Source: Pyropia yezoensis (taxonomy: Eukaryota > Rhodophyta > Bangiophyceae > Bangiales > Bangiaceae). Taken from it: a stretch of 64,000 bases of DNA. Every line of letters starts with the position of its first letter. The stretch's first letter is position 1. Below, piece by piece: positions 44,775 to 55,570 of this stretch. The stretch is taken from assembly GCA_009829735.1 (NCBI GenBank), contig CM020619.1, forward strand, positions 24,577,554 through 24,641,553, in the 5' to 3' direction. The translations under genes were made by a program, and so were the position numbers. The notes beneath the pieces were generated by a model. It saw only the letters and a list, made by a program, of their open reading frames with translations, made no database searches and was not told the DNA's origin.

Positions 44775-46056
44775 CTAAAACCCGTCCACGAGGATGATGG
44801 CGAGCACAAATACGGCCGCGGTGAGGACGGAAAAGAGCATGCCCAGGACGCCAAACCGGTCGGGGTCGTAGGCCGGGGTCTTGGCGCCCGACCGCTCAAT
44901 CATCCCAATCACCTGGCGGTACCGGAAGACGCCGTAGAGGAGGGCGCCGACGCCAATGGCGGCAAAGTAGAGGCTCGCGGCGGTCACCAGCGGGCGTTCC
45001 CGAAACTTGGGCGTCAGCCGCAGCGTGACGATGGCAAAGCCCAGCATCTGCACGCCAACACGCATCCACGAGTGGTAGGACCGCACGTTGGACAGGTGGT
45101 CCAGGATGCGGCCGTGCTCGGGCAGCGCGTCCACCGCCTCCGCCGTTGTCGGCGACGACCGCGCCTCGGCGTCGCGCACCAGCAGCGCGGCGATGGCGTC
45201 GAGGAGGTCCCGCCGGTGCCGCAGGTGCCGCACGCCCAGGTCGTCGCGGAGCTCGTCGCTGGTCAGCGTCCGCAGCACGTCGCCGCTAATCTCATTCGCC
45301 GCAAACGTCGGGCCGTAGCGGGCGTAGCCGATGGCCGACAGCCACGCCTGCACGTCGGCAGAGGTGTGGACGCGGTCGGGCATGGGCGCGGGGGGGGCGG
45401 CGGGCTCGGGCGGGCCATGGTCGCCGTACACGGCGCCCGAGGAGGGGGGGGAGAGGGGGGTGGCGGCGGCGGCTCCGGCAGCGTCCTGCGACGGCCGCAG
45501 CGGCGATAGGGAGCCGGGGTTGGCGGGGGAGGCGGAGAGACGGCCGGGGGGGGCTTCCTCTGTGCACCAATGGAGGGCGGCAGGGAGTACGGGTGAATAG
45601 GGAGTCGAGGCGGTCCCACGAGCCACATGTGGTGACACAGCCGGGCAGGGACAAGCCCCGCCAGTGGGTTGAAGAAGCAGGAATAATAGAGGAAAATAAC
45701 AGCATGAAGAGAAACCAGCACAGCGCCAGGTGGGCGGTCACAATGCTTCGCGAGGAAGACCAGGTGGTTAGGTCGCCGTCGGTGCCACAGGGCCAGCCCC
45801 CTTATTCTTCACGGGCAGCCACGCAGGGAAGCACACGGAACCAGCCGCTCCCTCCCTCCCCCCCCCCTTGCGGCCGACGCAACGCACCATCATGGGACGG
45901 GACCCCCCCCGCGGCGGTCCACCCCCCCCCCGACCCCGCCGCCGACGCCGCCGCCGCGGCGCGCGCGCCGACCGCCCGGGTGCCCAACGCCCGGCGGGAG
46001 CGGTACTGGCGGAGGGCGTCTGGGGAGGAGGGCGACGACGTCGGGGGGGTGGCCAT
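44775..46056 (-). CDS. SAM domain fused to DUF202 three-helix membrane domain, two exons
   Basis: Exon 1 is 46056-45888 (MATPPTSSPSSPDALRQY, 56 codons plus one base), exon 2 is 45559-44775. The 328-bp intron starts GTGCGT and ends CACAG and is phase 1, giving 317 residues. After a low-complexity N-terminus, a sterile-alpha-motif domain (about residues 118-175) contains VQAWLSAIGYARYGPTFAAN and LTSDELRDDLGVRHLRHR. The C-terminal half is a DUF202/VTC-type domain: NVRSYHSWMRVGVQMLGFAI, ASLYFAAIGVGALLYGVFRY and LGMLFSVLTAAVFVLAIILV, three membrane helices. In yeast VTC proteins this domain anchors a polyphosphate polymerase complex in the vacuolar membrane. Here no SPX or polymerase domain is present. 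SAM probably mediates self-association. Confidence 0.85.
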
Positions 46057-46857
46057 GGCGCCGGGTGCGGGGTGTGGTGCGAACAGTGCACCGCGGGGAT
46101 GCGCGGGGAGCGGAGGGGGGGGAGGGGTCAAAGCGAAAGGGAGATGAGGGGAAGAGGCGAGGAGGCACCGTCAGTAGGGAGTGGGAGGAGAGCAGAACAA
46201 GAGGGGAGGGGCTGCCACAGTGGCTGGCTGTGGTGTGAGCGGTGCCGCGCGAGGCGCGGCGGTCGTGAGTGGTGGCACAGCTGTGCAGGGAGGGTGTACA
46301 GTACTGTACATTACTGTAACTGCACACCCGTGGGTCGGTGAGCTGGTGTGGAAGGGAGGTCTCGCGAAAAGGGACGGAGGAACAGTACTGTACGTATGTA
46401 TGTACGTGCATATTTACGTCTGTGTTTCTGTTCTCCTAATTTGGCCAACCTGGTCCAAGTCAAGACCTGGTATCGGCCAACTTCCCATTGGTCTACGGGA
46501 TTTATCAGGTCAAATAGAAGCCTGAGAGGTTAGCTCCCAGTTTTGATCTTGATATTGACGTTGACACTTTCCACTGCCTGTTTTTTCTGGACGAGCCGCC
46601 CGCAGATCTCGAAAAGCGTCGCCGAAAAGCGGTGGCGACGCGATCGCGGCGCACCGGCCGCGTCACGCCCTCGCTCGCTCACCCCTCCCCCCCGGTTTGC
46701 CTTCCCTCGTCTGGTGCACCCGACGCTGGCCGGCGACCGTCCCGCGTGCCACCCCCCGCCCTCCCCCTCCTCCCCCTCCCCCGCCGCTGGTGCGGTGTAC
46801 CCACCCGCCCGCGCTCCTGCCGGCAACGAACGCCCCGTTGTCCCTGCCCTGTCGGGC
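46057..46857. promoter_or_regulatory. divergent promoter region between SAM-DUF202 and ETF-QO genes
   Basis: The two genes are transcribed away from each other. The centre (46290-46560) is less GC-rich and contains GTACAGTACTGTACATTACT and other TACAGTACTGTA palindromes. The ETF-QO frame is open from 46543, but this part reads as leader. Confidence 0.45.
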
Positions 46858-49074
46858 ATGCACCCGATGTGGCGGGCGGTCGGCCGCGGTCGGCGGTGGT
46901 GGCCGCCGCCGCCGGCGGGCCGTCCCGCCGCCGCTGCTGTTGCCGCCGCCGCCGTCGCTGCCGCCGCCTCCCCGGCAACGGCTGTCCCGCCGGTGGTGCC
47001 GCTGGCTGCCGCCGCTGCCGCGGCGACACGGGCGGTGAGCAGCGTCGGTGCGGGGGCACTCTTCCCCCCCTCCCCCCGCCGGCGCCACCACCCCCCCCAG
47101 CGGCGGCAAGCGGCGGGCGGCGCCACCCCCTCTCCCCTTGGTGGTGGCCGCCGCGGCCTGTGCGCCTCCCCCTCCCCACGAGATTCGGCGGCGGCGGGCG
47201 GGGACCCCCCCCGGGAGCAGCTCGAGTACGATGTGGTCATTGTCGGGGGCGGCCCCGCCGGCCTCGCCGCCGCCATCCGGCTGCGGCAGCTGGCGACCGC
47301 GGCTGGCGGCACCCCTGACCTGTCCGTGTGCGTTTTGGAAAAGGGGGACGAGGTGGGCGCCCACATTTTGTCGGGCAACGTGCTCGAGCCGCGGGCGCTC
47401 GACGAGCTCCTCCCCACCTGGCGGGAGGATGGGGCGCCGACGGGCGTGCCCGCCACCGAGGACCGGTTTGTGTACCTCACCCGCAACCGGGCGGTGCCGC
47501 TGCCGACGCCCCCGCAGATGCACAATGAGGGCAACTACGTGCTGTCCCTGTCGGCGCTCACCCGCTGGCTGGGGGGGGTTGCCGAGGAGGCGGGCGTGGA
47601 CATTTTTCCGGGCTTTCCCGCCGCGGAGCTCCTCCTCACCGACGGTTCGTCGGTAGGGCCCCTGTCCGCGGCGGCCGCCCGCGGCCGTCCTCGTGGCGGC
47701 GGCGTTGGCGTCCGTGGCGTCGTGACGGCCGACGTGGGGGTGGCCAAGGACGGGTCCCGCAAGGGCACCTACGCGGCCGGCACGGAGATCCTCGGCCGGT
47801 TGACGTTGCTCGCCGAGGGCGCCCGGGGCTCCCTCTCCGAGGCGGCCATGGCGGCGTTTGACCTCCGTGCCGACGCGGACCCCCAAACGTACGCGCTGGG
47901 CATCAAGGAGGTGTGGCGGCTGGCGCCCGACGCCCCCCACGTGCCCGGCCGGGTGTGGCACTCGGTGGGCTACCCGCTCGACGCAGACACCTACGGGGGC
48001 TCCTTCCTCTACCACATGGACGACCGGCGGGTGGCGCTGGGCTTTGTCGTTGGCCTTGACTACCCCGACGCGTCGCTGTCGCCGTACGGGGAGTTTCAAA
48101 AGTGGAAGGCACACCCCGCGGTGCGGCCACTCCTCGAGGGGGGGGAGGTGCTGCAGTACGGCGCGCGGGTGCTCAACGAGGGGGGGCTCCAGTCGGTGCC
48201 ACGGCTGGCCTTTCCGGGGGGGGCGCTGGTCGGGTGTGGCGCGGGCTTCCTCAACGTGCCCAAGATCAAGGGCACCCACACGGCGATGAAGTCGGGCATG
48301 CTCGCCGCCGAGGCGGCCTACGCGTCGCTCACTGCCGACGGGGCGGGGGCTCCCGCCACCTCCCCCGACGCTGACGCCGCCGCGGCGGCACCCCTGTGCA
48401 TGGATGCCTATGACGACTCGTTGCGGGCGTCGTGGGTGTGGGACGAGCTGCGGGCGGTGCGCAACATCCGGCCCGGCTTCCACCGGGGCCTCTTGCCGGG
48501 CATAGCCAACGCCGCTCTCGAGACGTACGTCACCCGCGGGCGGTCGCCGTGGACGCTCCGCCAGCGGCGGCCCGACCACGCCGCCACCCGGCCGGTAGCG
48601 CCGGCGGGGGCCGCCGCGGGGGCCCCGCCGCCCCCACCGCGCAAGCGGTACCCCAAACCCGACGGCAAGGTGACCTTTGACATCCTCACGTCGGTGGCGC
48701 TGAGTGGCACCAACCACGACCACGACTCGCCGGCGCACCTTCGGCTGCTCGACGACACGGTGCCGGCGCGGGTCAACTGGCCGACGTACGGCGGCCCCGA
48801 GGGGCTCTACTGCCCCGCCAAGGTGTACGAGTACGTGGACGTGAGTGCCGACGCGGCCGAGCCGGGCGCCGCCGCCGCGGCAGCGGTGTCGGCGGCGACG
48901 GCGGGTGCCGCCGAGGGCGCCGCCGTCAATGACCATACGGCGGCGCCGACCAAGGAGCTGATCATCAACGCCCAAAACTGCCTCCACTGCAAGGCATGCG
49001 ACGTCAAGGACGTGACGCAGAATATCAAGTGGACGGTGCCCGAGCGGGGGGGACCAAAGTACACCATGACCTAA
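46858..49074 (+). CDS. ETFDH: electron-transfer flavoprotein:ubiquinone oxidoreductase
   Basis: The ATG at 46858 (MHPMWRAVGRGRRWWPPP) gives 738 residues; the first 115 or so are Arg/Ala-rich and fit a mitochondrial presequence. The FAD-binding motif YDVVIVGGGPAGLAAAIRL starts near residue 123. Family landmarks follow: GAHILSGNVLEPRALDELLP, NYVLSLSALTRWLG, YPLDADTYGGSFLYH, GCGAGFLNVPKIKGTHTAMK and the C-terminal 4Fe-4S cluster ligands YCPAKVYEYV (about 650) and NCLHCKACDVKDVTQNI (about 705). All four cluster cysteines are present. An Ala-rich insert of about 40 residues lies between the first ligand and the CxxCxxC. The enzyme passes electrons from fatty-acid and amino-acid dehydrogenases via ETF to ubiquinone at the inner mitochondrial membrane. 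No intron is needed. An upstream in-frame ATG at 46543 is less likely. Confidence 0.96.
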   Translation: MHPMWRAVGRGRRWWPPPPAGRPAAAAVAAAAVAAAASPATAVPPVVPLAAAAAAATRAVSSVGAGALFPPSPRRRHHPPQRRQAAGGATPSPLGGGRRGLCASPSPRDSAAAGGDPPREQLEYDVVIVGGGPAGLAAAIRLRQLATAAGGTPDLSVCVLEKGDEVGAHILSGNVLEPRALDELLPTWREDGAPTGVPATEDRFVYLTRNRAVPLPTPPQMHNEGNYVLSLSALTRWLGGVAEEAGVDIFPGFPAAELLLTDGSSVGPLSAAAARGRPRGGGVGVRGVVTADVGVAKDGSRKGTYAAGTEILGRLTLLAEGARGSLSEAAMAAFDLRADADPQTYALGIKEVWRLAPDAPHVPGRVWHSVGYPLDADTYGGSFLYHMDDRRVALGFVVGLDYPDASLSPYGEFQKWKAHPAVRPLLEGGEVLQYGARVLNEGGLQSVPRLAFPGGALVGCGAGFLNVPKIKGTHTAMKSGMLAAEAAYASLTADGAGAPATSPDADAAAAAPLCMDAYDDSLRASWVWDELRAVRNIRPGFHRGLLPGIANAALETYVTRGRSPWTLRQRRPDHAATRPVAPAGAAAGAPPPPPRKRYPKPDGKVTFDILTSVALSGTNHDHDSPAHLRLLDDTVPARVNWPTYGGPEGLYCPAKVYEYVDVSADAAEPGAAAAAAVSAATAGAAEGAAVNDHTAAPTKELIINAQNCLHCKACDVKDVTQNIKWTVPERGGPKYTMT

Positions 49075-49812
49075 GGGGGTGCCGTTGGGGTGGGGCGGCG
49101 GCGGCGGGGGGGCAGGTGGGGGGGGTGGTGGGCTTGGCAGCAGCTGGAGGACGCGGGGCAATGCGCAGCGCCTCCCGCGGCTGCTGGTGGTACTGTACCC
49201 TGTGGCTCACGAGGAAGGAGCGTTGCGGGGGGGGCACACTGTGCGCGGGTCCACGCGATGGCGGGGACAGCAGCGGCAGCTCGCGGCGACACGCGCAGCG
49301 GCGACCAGCGCGGCGGCCGTCACAGGCGGGGCCGCTCGTCGTCTTGGCGACGGGGACACGCCCCGCCGGCCGAGACGGCGGCCGGGGGACTGGCGTGCGT
49401 CCCCCGGCAGCGGGGAGCGCCGCCCCCCCATTCCCATATCGCCGCCCGTCCCTTCCCGTTGCCCCTCCCGTAGGGGGGTCTCCTCGCCAACTCCCGAGAC
49501 CCATCGTGTGTGTCCTCCTTTTCCTTTTTTTTATTGCCGTTGGTACTCTTTGGCCAGGCGGCGGACGCGCAGGGCCCGGTGGCCCTGCGGTCCGCCGGGG
49601 CGTCGCCCGCCCCCTCGCTGGGGGGCGCCACGCCTGCCCAGCCCCCAACCGCACCGCATCCACTCGCGGGTGCCACGAAAAAGCAACCCACCAGCGCCAC
49701 GCCCCCCCCCCCTGCGCGACAGCTTCCCCCTCCCCCACTGAAAATCCCGACAGCCCCCCCCCTCGTGGCCTCCCCCCACTACTGCACCCCGCGCGGCTCC
49801 GCCCTCTCTACC
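49075..49812. other. 3' intergenic between convergent genes
   Basis: ETF-QO and the C2H2 gene converge here. A TTTCCTTTTTTTTATTG tract at about 49520 is the only AT-rich stretch and may serve 3'-end formation. No gene is supported. Confidence 0.45.
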
Positions 49813-51440
49813 CTACACCCAGCCCACCCCCCCCCCGTCGGGCGCCCGCTCCACCGCACGGGTGCGGCGACGGAGGTCGGCAAGGGCGGCCCAGCAGCCA
49901 CCCGGGCGCCCCCCACCCCCCCCCCCCCCCCCCCCCGACGGTGGCGGCGGCGGCGGGGACGCCCACCCGCCGCCGCCGCCGGCACCCCCCGCCGACGCGG
50001 ACGCGGGCGTGACGGGGGACGCCGCCGCCGCGAGCGCCGACTGCGCGGCGGCGATGCCTGGCAGCGGCGGCAGCAGCACCGTCGGGGGGCGGCAAAAGGT
50101 GGGCGTCCCCGCCGACGTCGCGGCGGTGGGGGGGGGCGGCGGCGGCCGCCCCCGGGGGGGGGTGGACAGGGACGGGAAGGAGAGGGGCTCCACGATGGGG
50201 TGGGGCAGCGGCGACCGCGTCGGCGCCGCCGCCGTCGTCGTCGGCAGGGATGGTGGCTGCGGCTGGGGCACCCGTGCCGGCGGCGGCCGCGGCGGCGGCG
50301 GCGTGCGCGACGGCGCGGCCGCCGGTGCCGCCGGTGCCGCCGGGACGGACCCCGCAGGGACGGTGGCGGGGGGTAGGAGCCGCGTGGGGAGGGCCCCCGG
50401 GACCGCCCGGGGGGGTGCCCCCCGCAGGGGTGGCAGCGTCACCGGCCGACGGGCCGGCGGGGACGTCCACGCCGCCAGACCGGGTGGCGGCGGCGGCGGC
50501 GGCGGCGGCGGGGGCGACGGTGACGAGCAGGCAACGGCGGTGGCGGCCGCGGCGGCCGCGTCGGCGGCGGTGCCGGCGGCGGCGGCGGCGGCAGGCGCCA
50601 CGACCGGCGAGCGGCCGGCGGCGGCGGCCGTCCCACAGCCGCGAACGTGGGACTTGAGGCTCGACAGCCACATGTAGCGGCGCCCGCAGCGGGGGCAGGG
50701 GAAGGGGCGGGCGCCCGTGTGGAGGCGAGAGTGCGCCGACAAGTTCCACTGGGCGTGGCCAAGCAACAGAACAAGCAAAAGACAAGAGAGAAGACACACA
50801 AAGGACCACCAGGTAGAGAAAGAGTGACAACAATACAAGAGACCATCCAGTGGGTCAGTATCGGAAGCGTGACGGGCTACGTCCGGCTACTTTGGCGGCT
50901 GAGCGCCACCCACTTTCCCTCAGGGTGCCGTGTCCACCCTTCCTGAGCTGATCCCTGCCGCCCCCCTCAACTCCTCTCCATTGACTCTTGTCGTCGTACC
51001 TTCTTGGAAAACTTCCGCCCGCAGCTCTCCACCGGGCACACAAAAACGGGCCCGCCGCCGCCGCCGCCGCCGACGCGGCGGCCGCCCGCCTTAGTCACCC
51101 GCCCCGCCGTGGTGGCCGGCAGCGGCAGTGGCGGCGCCTCGCCCGCACCTATGGGCACCCCCCGCCCCGGGGGCACCAGCAGCAGCGACCGAGGCAGCGG
51201 CGGCAGCATCATGGCGGGTGGTTGGGGCGCCGCCGGCAGCCGCCGGACGGTGGGCGGCGGCACGCCACCGTCCAGTATGCCAACGGCGGCGGCGTAGGCG
51301 GGTGGGGGAGCCCACTGGGGGCTGACGCCCCCAGTGGCACCGCCACGGGACAGCATCATGTGGGTGGCGGGGGGCGTGTGGGGGGTGGCCAGGGATGGCT
51401 CTCTTTTAGCCCACGGGTAGCACTGCGGCGCACCCACCAT
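49813..51440 (-). CDS. C2H2 zinc-finger protein, two exons
   Basis: Exon 1 is 51440-51000 (MVGAPQCYPWAKREPS, 147 codons), exon 2 is 50748-49813. The 251-bp phase-0 intron begins GTACGA and ends GCCCAG. Splicing joins FSKK to WNLSAH and restores two fingers: C-x4-C-x12-H-x3-H (CPVESCGRKFSKKWNLSAHS with RLH) and C-x2-C-x12-H-x3-C (CPRCGRRYMWLSSLKSHVRG with C), linked by TGARPFP. Without splicing both halves are truncated, which supports the model. The product is 458 residues. The region before the fingers is Pro/Gly-rich and the C-terminal 250 residues are Ala/Pro low complexity. It is probably a nuclear DNA-binding protein. The second finger uses Cys as fourth ligand. Targets are unknown. Confidence 0.85.
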
Positions 51441-54321
51441 GGCAGTATGGGGGGGCGGTGGCGGTGGCGGGCGCGCCCTTGACGGAGGATGTGAGGCAGG
51501 AAAAGGGGGAAGGGGAGGGGGAGGGGGAGGGGGAGGAAGGGCCGCGCGCACGGGTGCCCTGACGGACTTGACGACGACGGTCGCGGGGTCTCGGGCGCAG
51601 GGGGGGGGAGGGGAGAGCAGACGGGAGGGAGCAGCCCGCCGTCGCCACTGTCCGAGCACCCGGCGTGCGTTTAATGGGGAAAGAAGGGTGGGGTCGTGGC
51701 GTGGGGCGGCGCCAGGTTCGCTGCACCGGGGGTCCCCACAGAGCGGCGCACCGCGTTGCGTTGCAGCCGGGTGGTGCCACGGACATCCCCGTATGGCCAC
51801 AGGCTTTGGTGACAGGGGGGTGTGCGCGGTGTGGCGGGGTGGGGAGGAGGGGGGGGGGCAGGAGGGGAGGGGGGGGGCAGAGAGGGTGGTGTCGCGCAGT
51901 GGGGGCACGGCTAGCAGGCCGCGCAGCCCATTTCCGGTTGTGTTTTGGAGGCCCCCCCCCGGGCAGGGGGCCGGCGCCCCCCCCCTAGACCCCCGCCCAG
52001 GCACCCGTGCGGGGGGGGGCGCGGCGCCTGTGCGACCGTGTCAGCGGCGTGCGGGCTGCCGGTACGCCCCCGCGCGCAGCGGCCGTCAGCAGCCGTCAGC
52101 AACAAACCCCCGCCACCCCCCCCCCTTGCACACGTCTCTCAAAGAGGAAGGTGGGGGAAGTGTGGCGCGGCAGCGCGCGCGCGCGCGCGCGCGCGGCGTG
52201 GCTGGTGTGGGCGAGGCGGGGGTGGCGGACGCGCCGGTGGGGCGGGGAGCGTAGGGGCGCGGCCGCCACCGGCGGACGCTGGTGGATGAGAATGGGGGTG
52301 GGGGAGTGGCGGACCCCAAGACCGAGCAAAACGCTGGGAGGGAGGGAGGGCGCAGGGAGGGAGGGGGGCGCCACGCACCCGCGTGCCCCGCCGTCAGCCT
52401 CCCCCCCCCCGCCCCCCCCCGGCCAGGGCGTCGCGCAGGGGCTGCCAGGCCAAGACGCACGGTGGGTGGCCGACGGGTCCCGCCGCCCCCGTCACGGCGC
52501 CGGCGCGACGCCGCCGCCCCCCTCAGCCGCCCGCCGGACGCGGGGGTGTGCCTGCAGACTTGTTGGAGGGGGGAGGGGGGGGGTCTCGTGACTGGAAAAG
52601 GGGGCGAGAGGGGAGGGGGCTGGAACGTCTGCGTGGCGTCGGCGCGTGTGTTGACGAGCACCACGAGCCCGAGAGCGGGCCCTTGCTGTGCGAGGAGGGG
52701 GGGGTGTTTGCCGCCGTCAGCGGGGAGGGGGCTGCCAGCTTTTCGCGGCTCGTCCCCCCCGGCGTCGGTCTGTTTGCTGTCCCTCCATCGGATTGGGAGG
52801 GGGCTCCGCCGCACGGCCAACCCTCCCGCACCGCGCCCTTCCTCGACCGACCGACCTGCGGCGGCCACCCGTCAGGGTGCTGACGGCCACAGAGGCACAA
52901 GAAAAGGCGCGACCGCCGTCGGGGCGGGCCGCCGCCCCCACTTTGTTCCCTGGCTCGTGACAGGCGCGGCCTGACGTTTCCTGCACCACAGACCCCCCCC
53001 CCCCCCCCTCCACACGCCCGTTCTCCCCAGACACCCACTCACGCGAAGAAAAAGGCTCGTCGGGTGCCCGCCTTCTGACACGCCCCCCCACTTTATCGCC
53101 ACGGATGAGCCGGGCGCGGCGTGCGCACCCGGCCTGTCCACGCTGCAAACAGGAGGCGCGGCCGCCCCACCGCCGCCGCGGTGTGGGGGTGGACGTGCCC
53201 GAGATCGGCGGCGCCAGCACACCCTTCCCACCCGCAGCCGCGCGCCACACGCGGCAGGGGGCGACAACGTAGGCGGCGTTCCCGGCACCCGTGGGCAAAA
53301 GAGCCGCGGCCAGGATGACGGATGGCCCGCGTCGACAGCAATCTCCCGTCCTTGGCTGCCCCCTGCTGTGCTTGGGCGGACGGGCGCCCCTGCCTGTACC
53401 CTCCCCCCGGGACCCCTCCCCTTTGAAGTGGTTCCCAGTTCCAAGTGAACCGGCTCTTGACAGAGAGAAAAGAGGGGAGGAGACGTGGGCGCCACGGGAG
53501 CCAATCTGGACACTGGGCCTGTCACGCCGCGACGACAGGCCGCCTACGCGACGCGGGTCGGCGCGTTGAGCTGGACATCCGCCAACGGACCACCCGTCCA
53601 GAGGGAGGAGGCGGTCGGTCGATGGATCATCCATCGGCAAACACCGATGCCAGGACGCCCTCAAGTCTGGGTCCGCCGGCAGAACCATCGACTCGGGACA
53701 GCCACGCCGAAGACAACAGCAGTTCTTGTTTGACGGCATACTGTACTGGGCCATGCATGGATTTGTGTTCCACGCGCCCTCATTTGACTGCCGGTTGCTG
53801 TAGGCAGATCGATCAATGGGCAGCCAGACTGGCCGTCCCAATATAGCTCTCGCGTCGAAGGGTGGACCCTCCTTGACGCCTCCCCCCCTTTTGACCTCCT
53901 TCCTGCCCCTTCCACAGGCACGGTTTCGGCGGCTGGTCAGCCATGGCAACGAGCGCTGTTGTCTTCTCTGTACATACGTACATATCACAATGATTGGTGC
54001 CATAAAACGACAAGAGGACGTGCGTTGCATGGGGCGCCCCTCGCCGATGAGTTCCCCGGCCCCCTACCAAGCCCTTTACGTAGTCATCGGCGGGGCTGCG
54101 AGCGGGGTGGCCTTCTCCGCCTCAAAACCCCTAGAGCCCGTCACCAACGCACCCCACCGCATGGCGTCATGGAACCTCAGATCTACAGTCGGATACAGAA
54201 GCTCGGTTGTGTTCGTGGGGCCGCCACCCCTTTGTTTGTGTGCCCCTCGCGCGGGCCACTCAGCAGTCTGCCTTCGGCGGCCGCCGCACGTCGGACAGAA
54301 AGGACCAATGCAAACTGCATT

Positions 54322-54372
54322 GACGATAGGGAGAACGATACGTTGTCACAACGTATCGTTCTCCCGATCGTC
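54322..54372. repeat. near-perfect 51-bp palindrome
   Basis: Arms of 25 bp (left arm contains GGGAGAACGATACGTTGT) flank one central base, with a single mismatched pair. It could form a cruciform or mark a foldback element. Confidence 0.9.
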
Positions 54373-54855
54373 CATGGAACACGGTGTTGCTGGCTCCCAT
54401 ACCCTTTCGCACTGGTGCTTGCACGTGCGCTCTGCGTGCCGCAACAATGTGGCCTGTGGTTGACCCAATCATTGGGTCTTGATGGACCGTTCGGGCGGGA
54501 CGTATTCGATAGCGATGCACATGAGCTGTTCACAAGCTGCATCCTGCAAACTACGTATGCGCCAGACCATTGTTGCCCCTTCCAAGTGGTGGGAGTCCTG
54601 TGAGACTGTGTGTCGCTACTTCGAGGGGGGACATGAAGTATGTATGTACAGTATGTCGTCGATGCTGTCCACAAGCTCAGAGAGGAGTGCACGGCAGGGG
54701 ACTGGAAGGAAAGAGTCGTTGTGTGCTCGTGCGTAGAGTCTCTCGCAGAGACGTGCCAGGCGGGGAGGCGTGTTCTTACTGACCGCTAGACAAACGCTAG
54801 CGAGCGGCCTCTGCTGGAAGAGCCTCATCCTAAGGATTACTACGAGAATCGGGAG

Positions 54856-55110
54856 CCTTTCTCACTGAGAGGAGCCGAAGCCTCCCTCCCTGAGAGGAGA
54901 GAAAGGCTCTCTCCCTATGAGGAGCGGGGGAGAGCCTCTCCCTATGAGGAGCGGGGGAGAGTCTCTCTTCCTGAAAGGAGCGAAGGAGAGCCTCTCTCCT
55001 TAGCAGGAGCGAGGGAGAGCTCCTCTCCTTGGCAGGAGCGCGGGAGGGCCCCTCTCCTTGGCAGGACCGAGGGAGAGCCCCTCTCCCTGTGAGGAGCGGG
55101 AACCTCTCTC
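54856..55110. repeat. minisatellite, unit about 27-30 bp
   Basis: Around eight diverged units follow the pattern GAGCCTCTCCCTATGAGGAG then CGGGGGA. Two adjacent units near 54905-54960 are almost identical and the rest vary. Confidence 0.85.
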
Positions 55111-55570
55111 CCAGAAACGCTCATGGAGCTTGCAGATGCGTGTTCTCGACACAGAGGAAAGGGCGCCTTATGCTGGCCGACGCCTCGTGGAGGAGAGCGC
55201 TCCACCCGAGCCTCGTCTGCCTTGAACCTTGGCCGTCACGAGTCGCGGTCGCGGTCGCGCCAGAGATGGCGGGAAATTGTAAACGACTTGGAGTGTATAT
55301 TCACAAGGGCGCAGTTCGAACCCATTTGCAGTGTGCGGCAACTCCGAATATAGTTCGTAATTATAGAATACGAGTGCCGACATCTCGGAAGCAAACTTAT
55401 CTTCGTCATTGGCAACTGTGTCGAGCTTGCGCCCAAGTAGCGCATCAGCCGCGCCCGCCGGTCTGCCGCGCCCACATCGAGGGGGACGCGGATCCCCATG
55501 CGCCCGCCAAGTGTCCGGTCCACCCCCCCACCCCCCCCTCCCCACCCCCGGCGGCAGCGCCACGCTCACC

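Larger units (their letters stand above)
51441..55570. other. gene-poor region: low complexity, possible transposon relics, minisatellite
   Basis: 51441-53300 is G-rich or C-rich with purine-only tracts, a (GC)n run at 52171-52194 and no supported gene. 53300-54850 is less GC-rich, possibly old transposon DNA, and includes the palindrome at 54322-54372. 54856-55110 is a minisatellite. 55250-55440 is AT-richer and probably the symplekin promoter. Long minus-strand frames across 52.7-54.0 kb show no protein-like features. Confidence 0.45.

Noticed and set aside
46663..49161. 832-codon minus-strand frame
   Set aside because: Shadow of ETF-QO, whose FAD and Fe-S motifs on the plus strand are decisive.
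52717..54030. 437-codon minus-strand frame
   Set aside because: No domain or periodicity; codon usage unlike the host genes; crosses transposon-like DNA.
55305..55335. GTTCGAACC near 55316 as a tRNA T-arm
   Set aside because: The flanking bases do not pair as a T-stem and no D-arm, anticodon arm or acceptor stem could be found.
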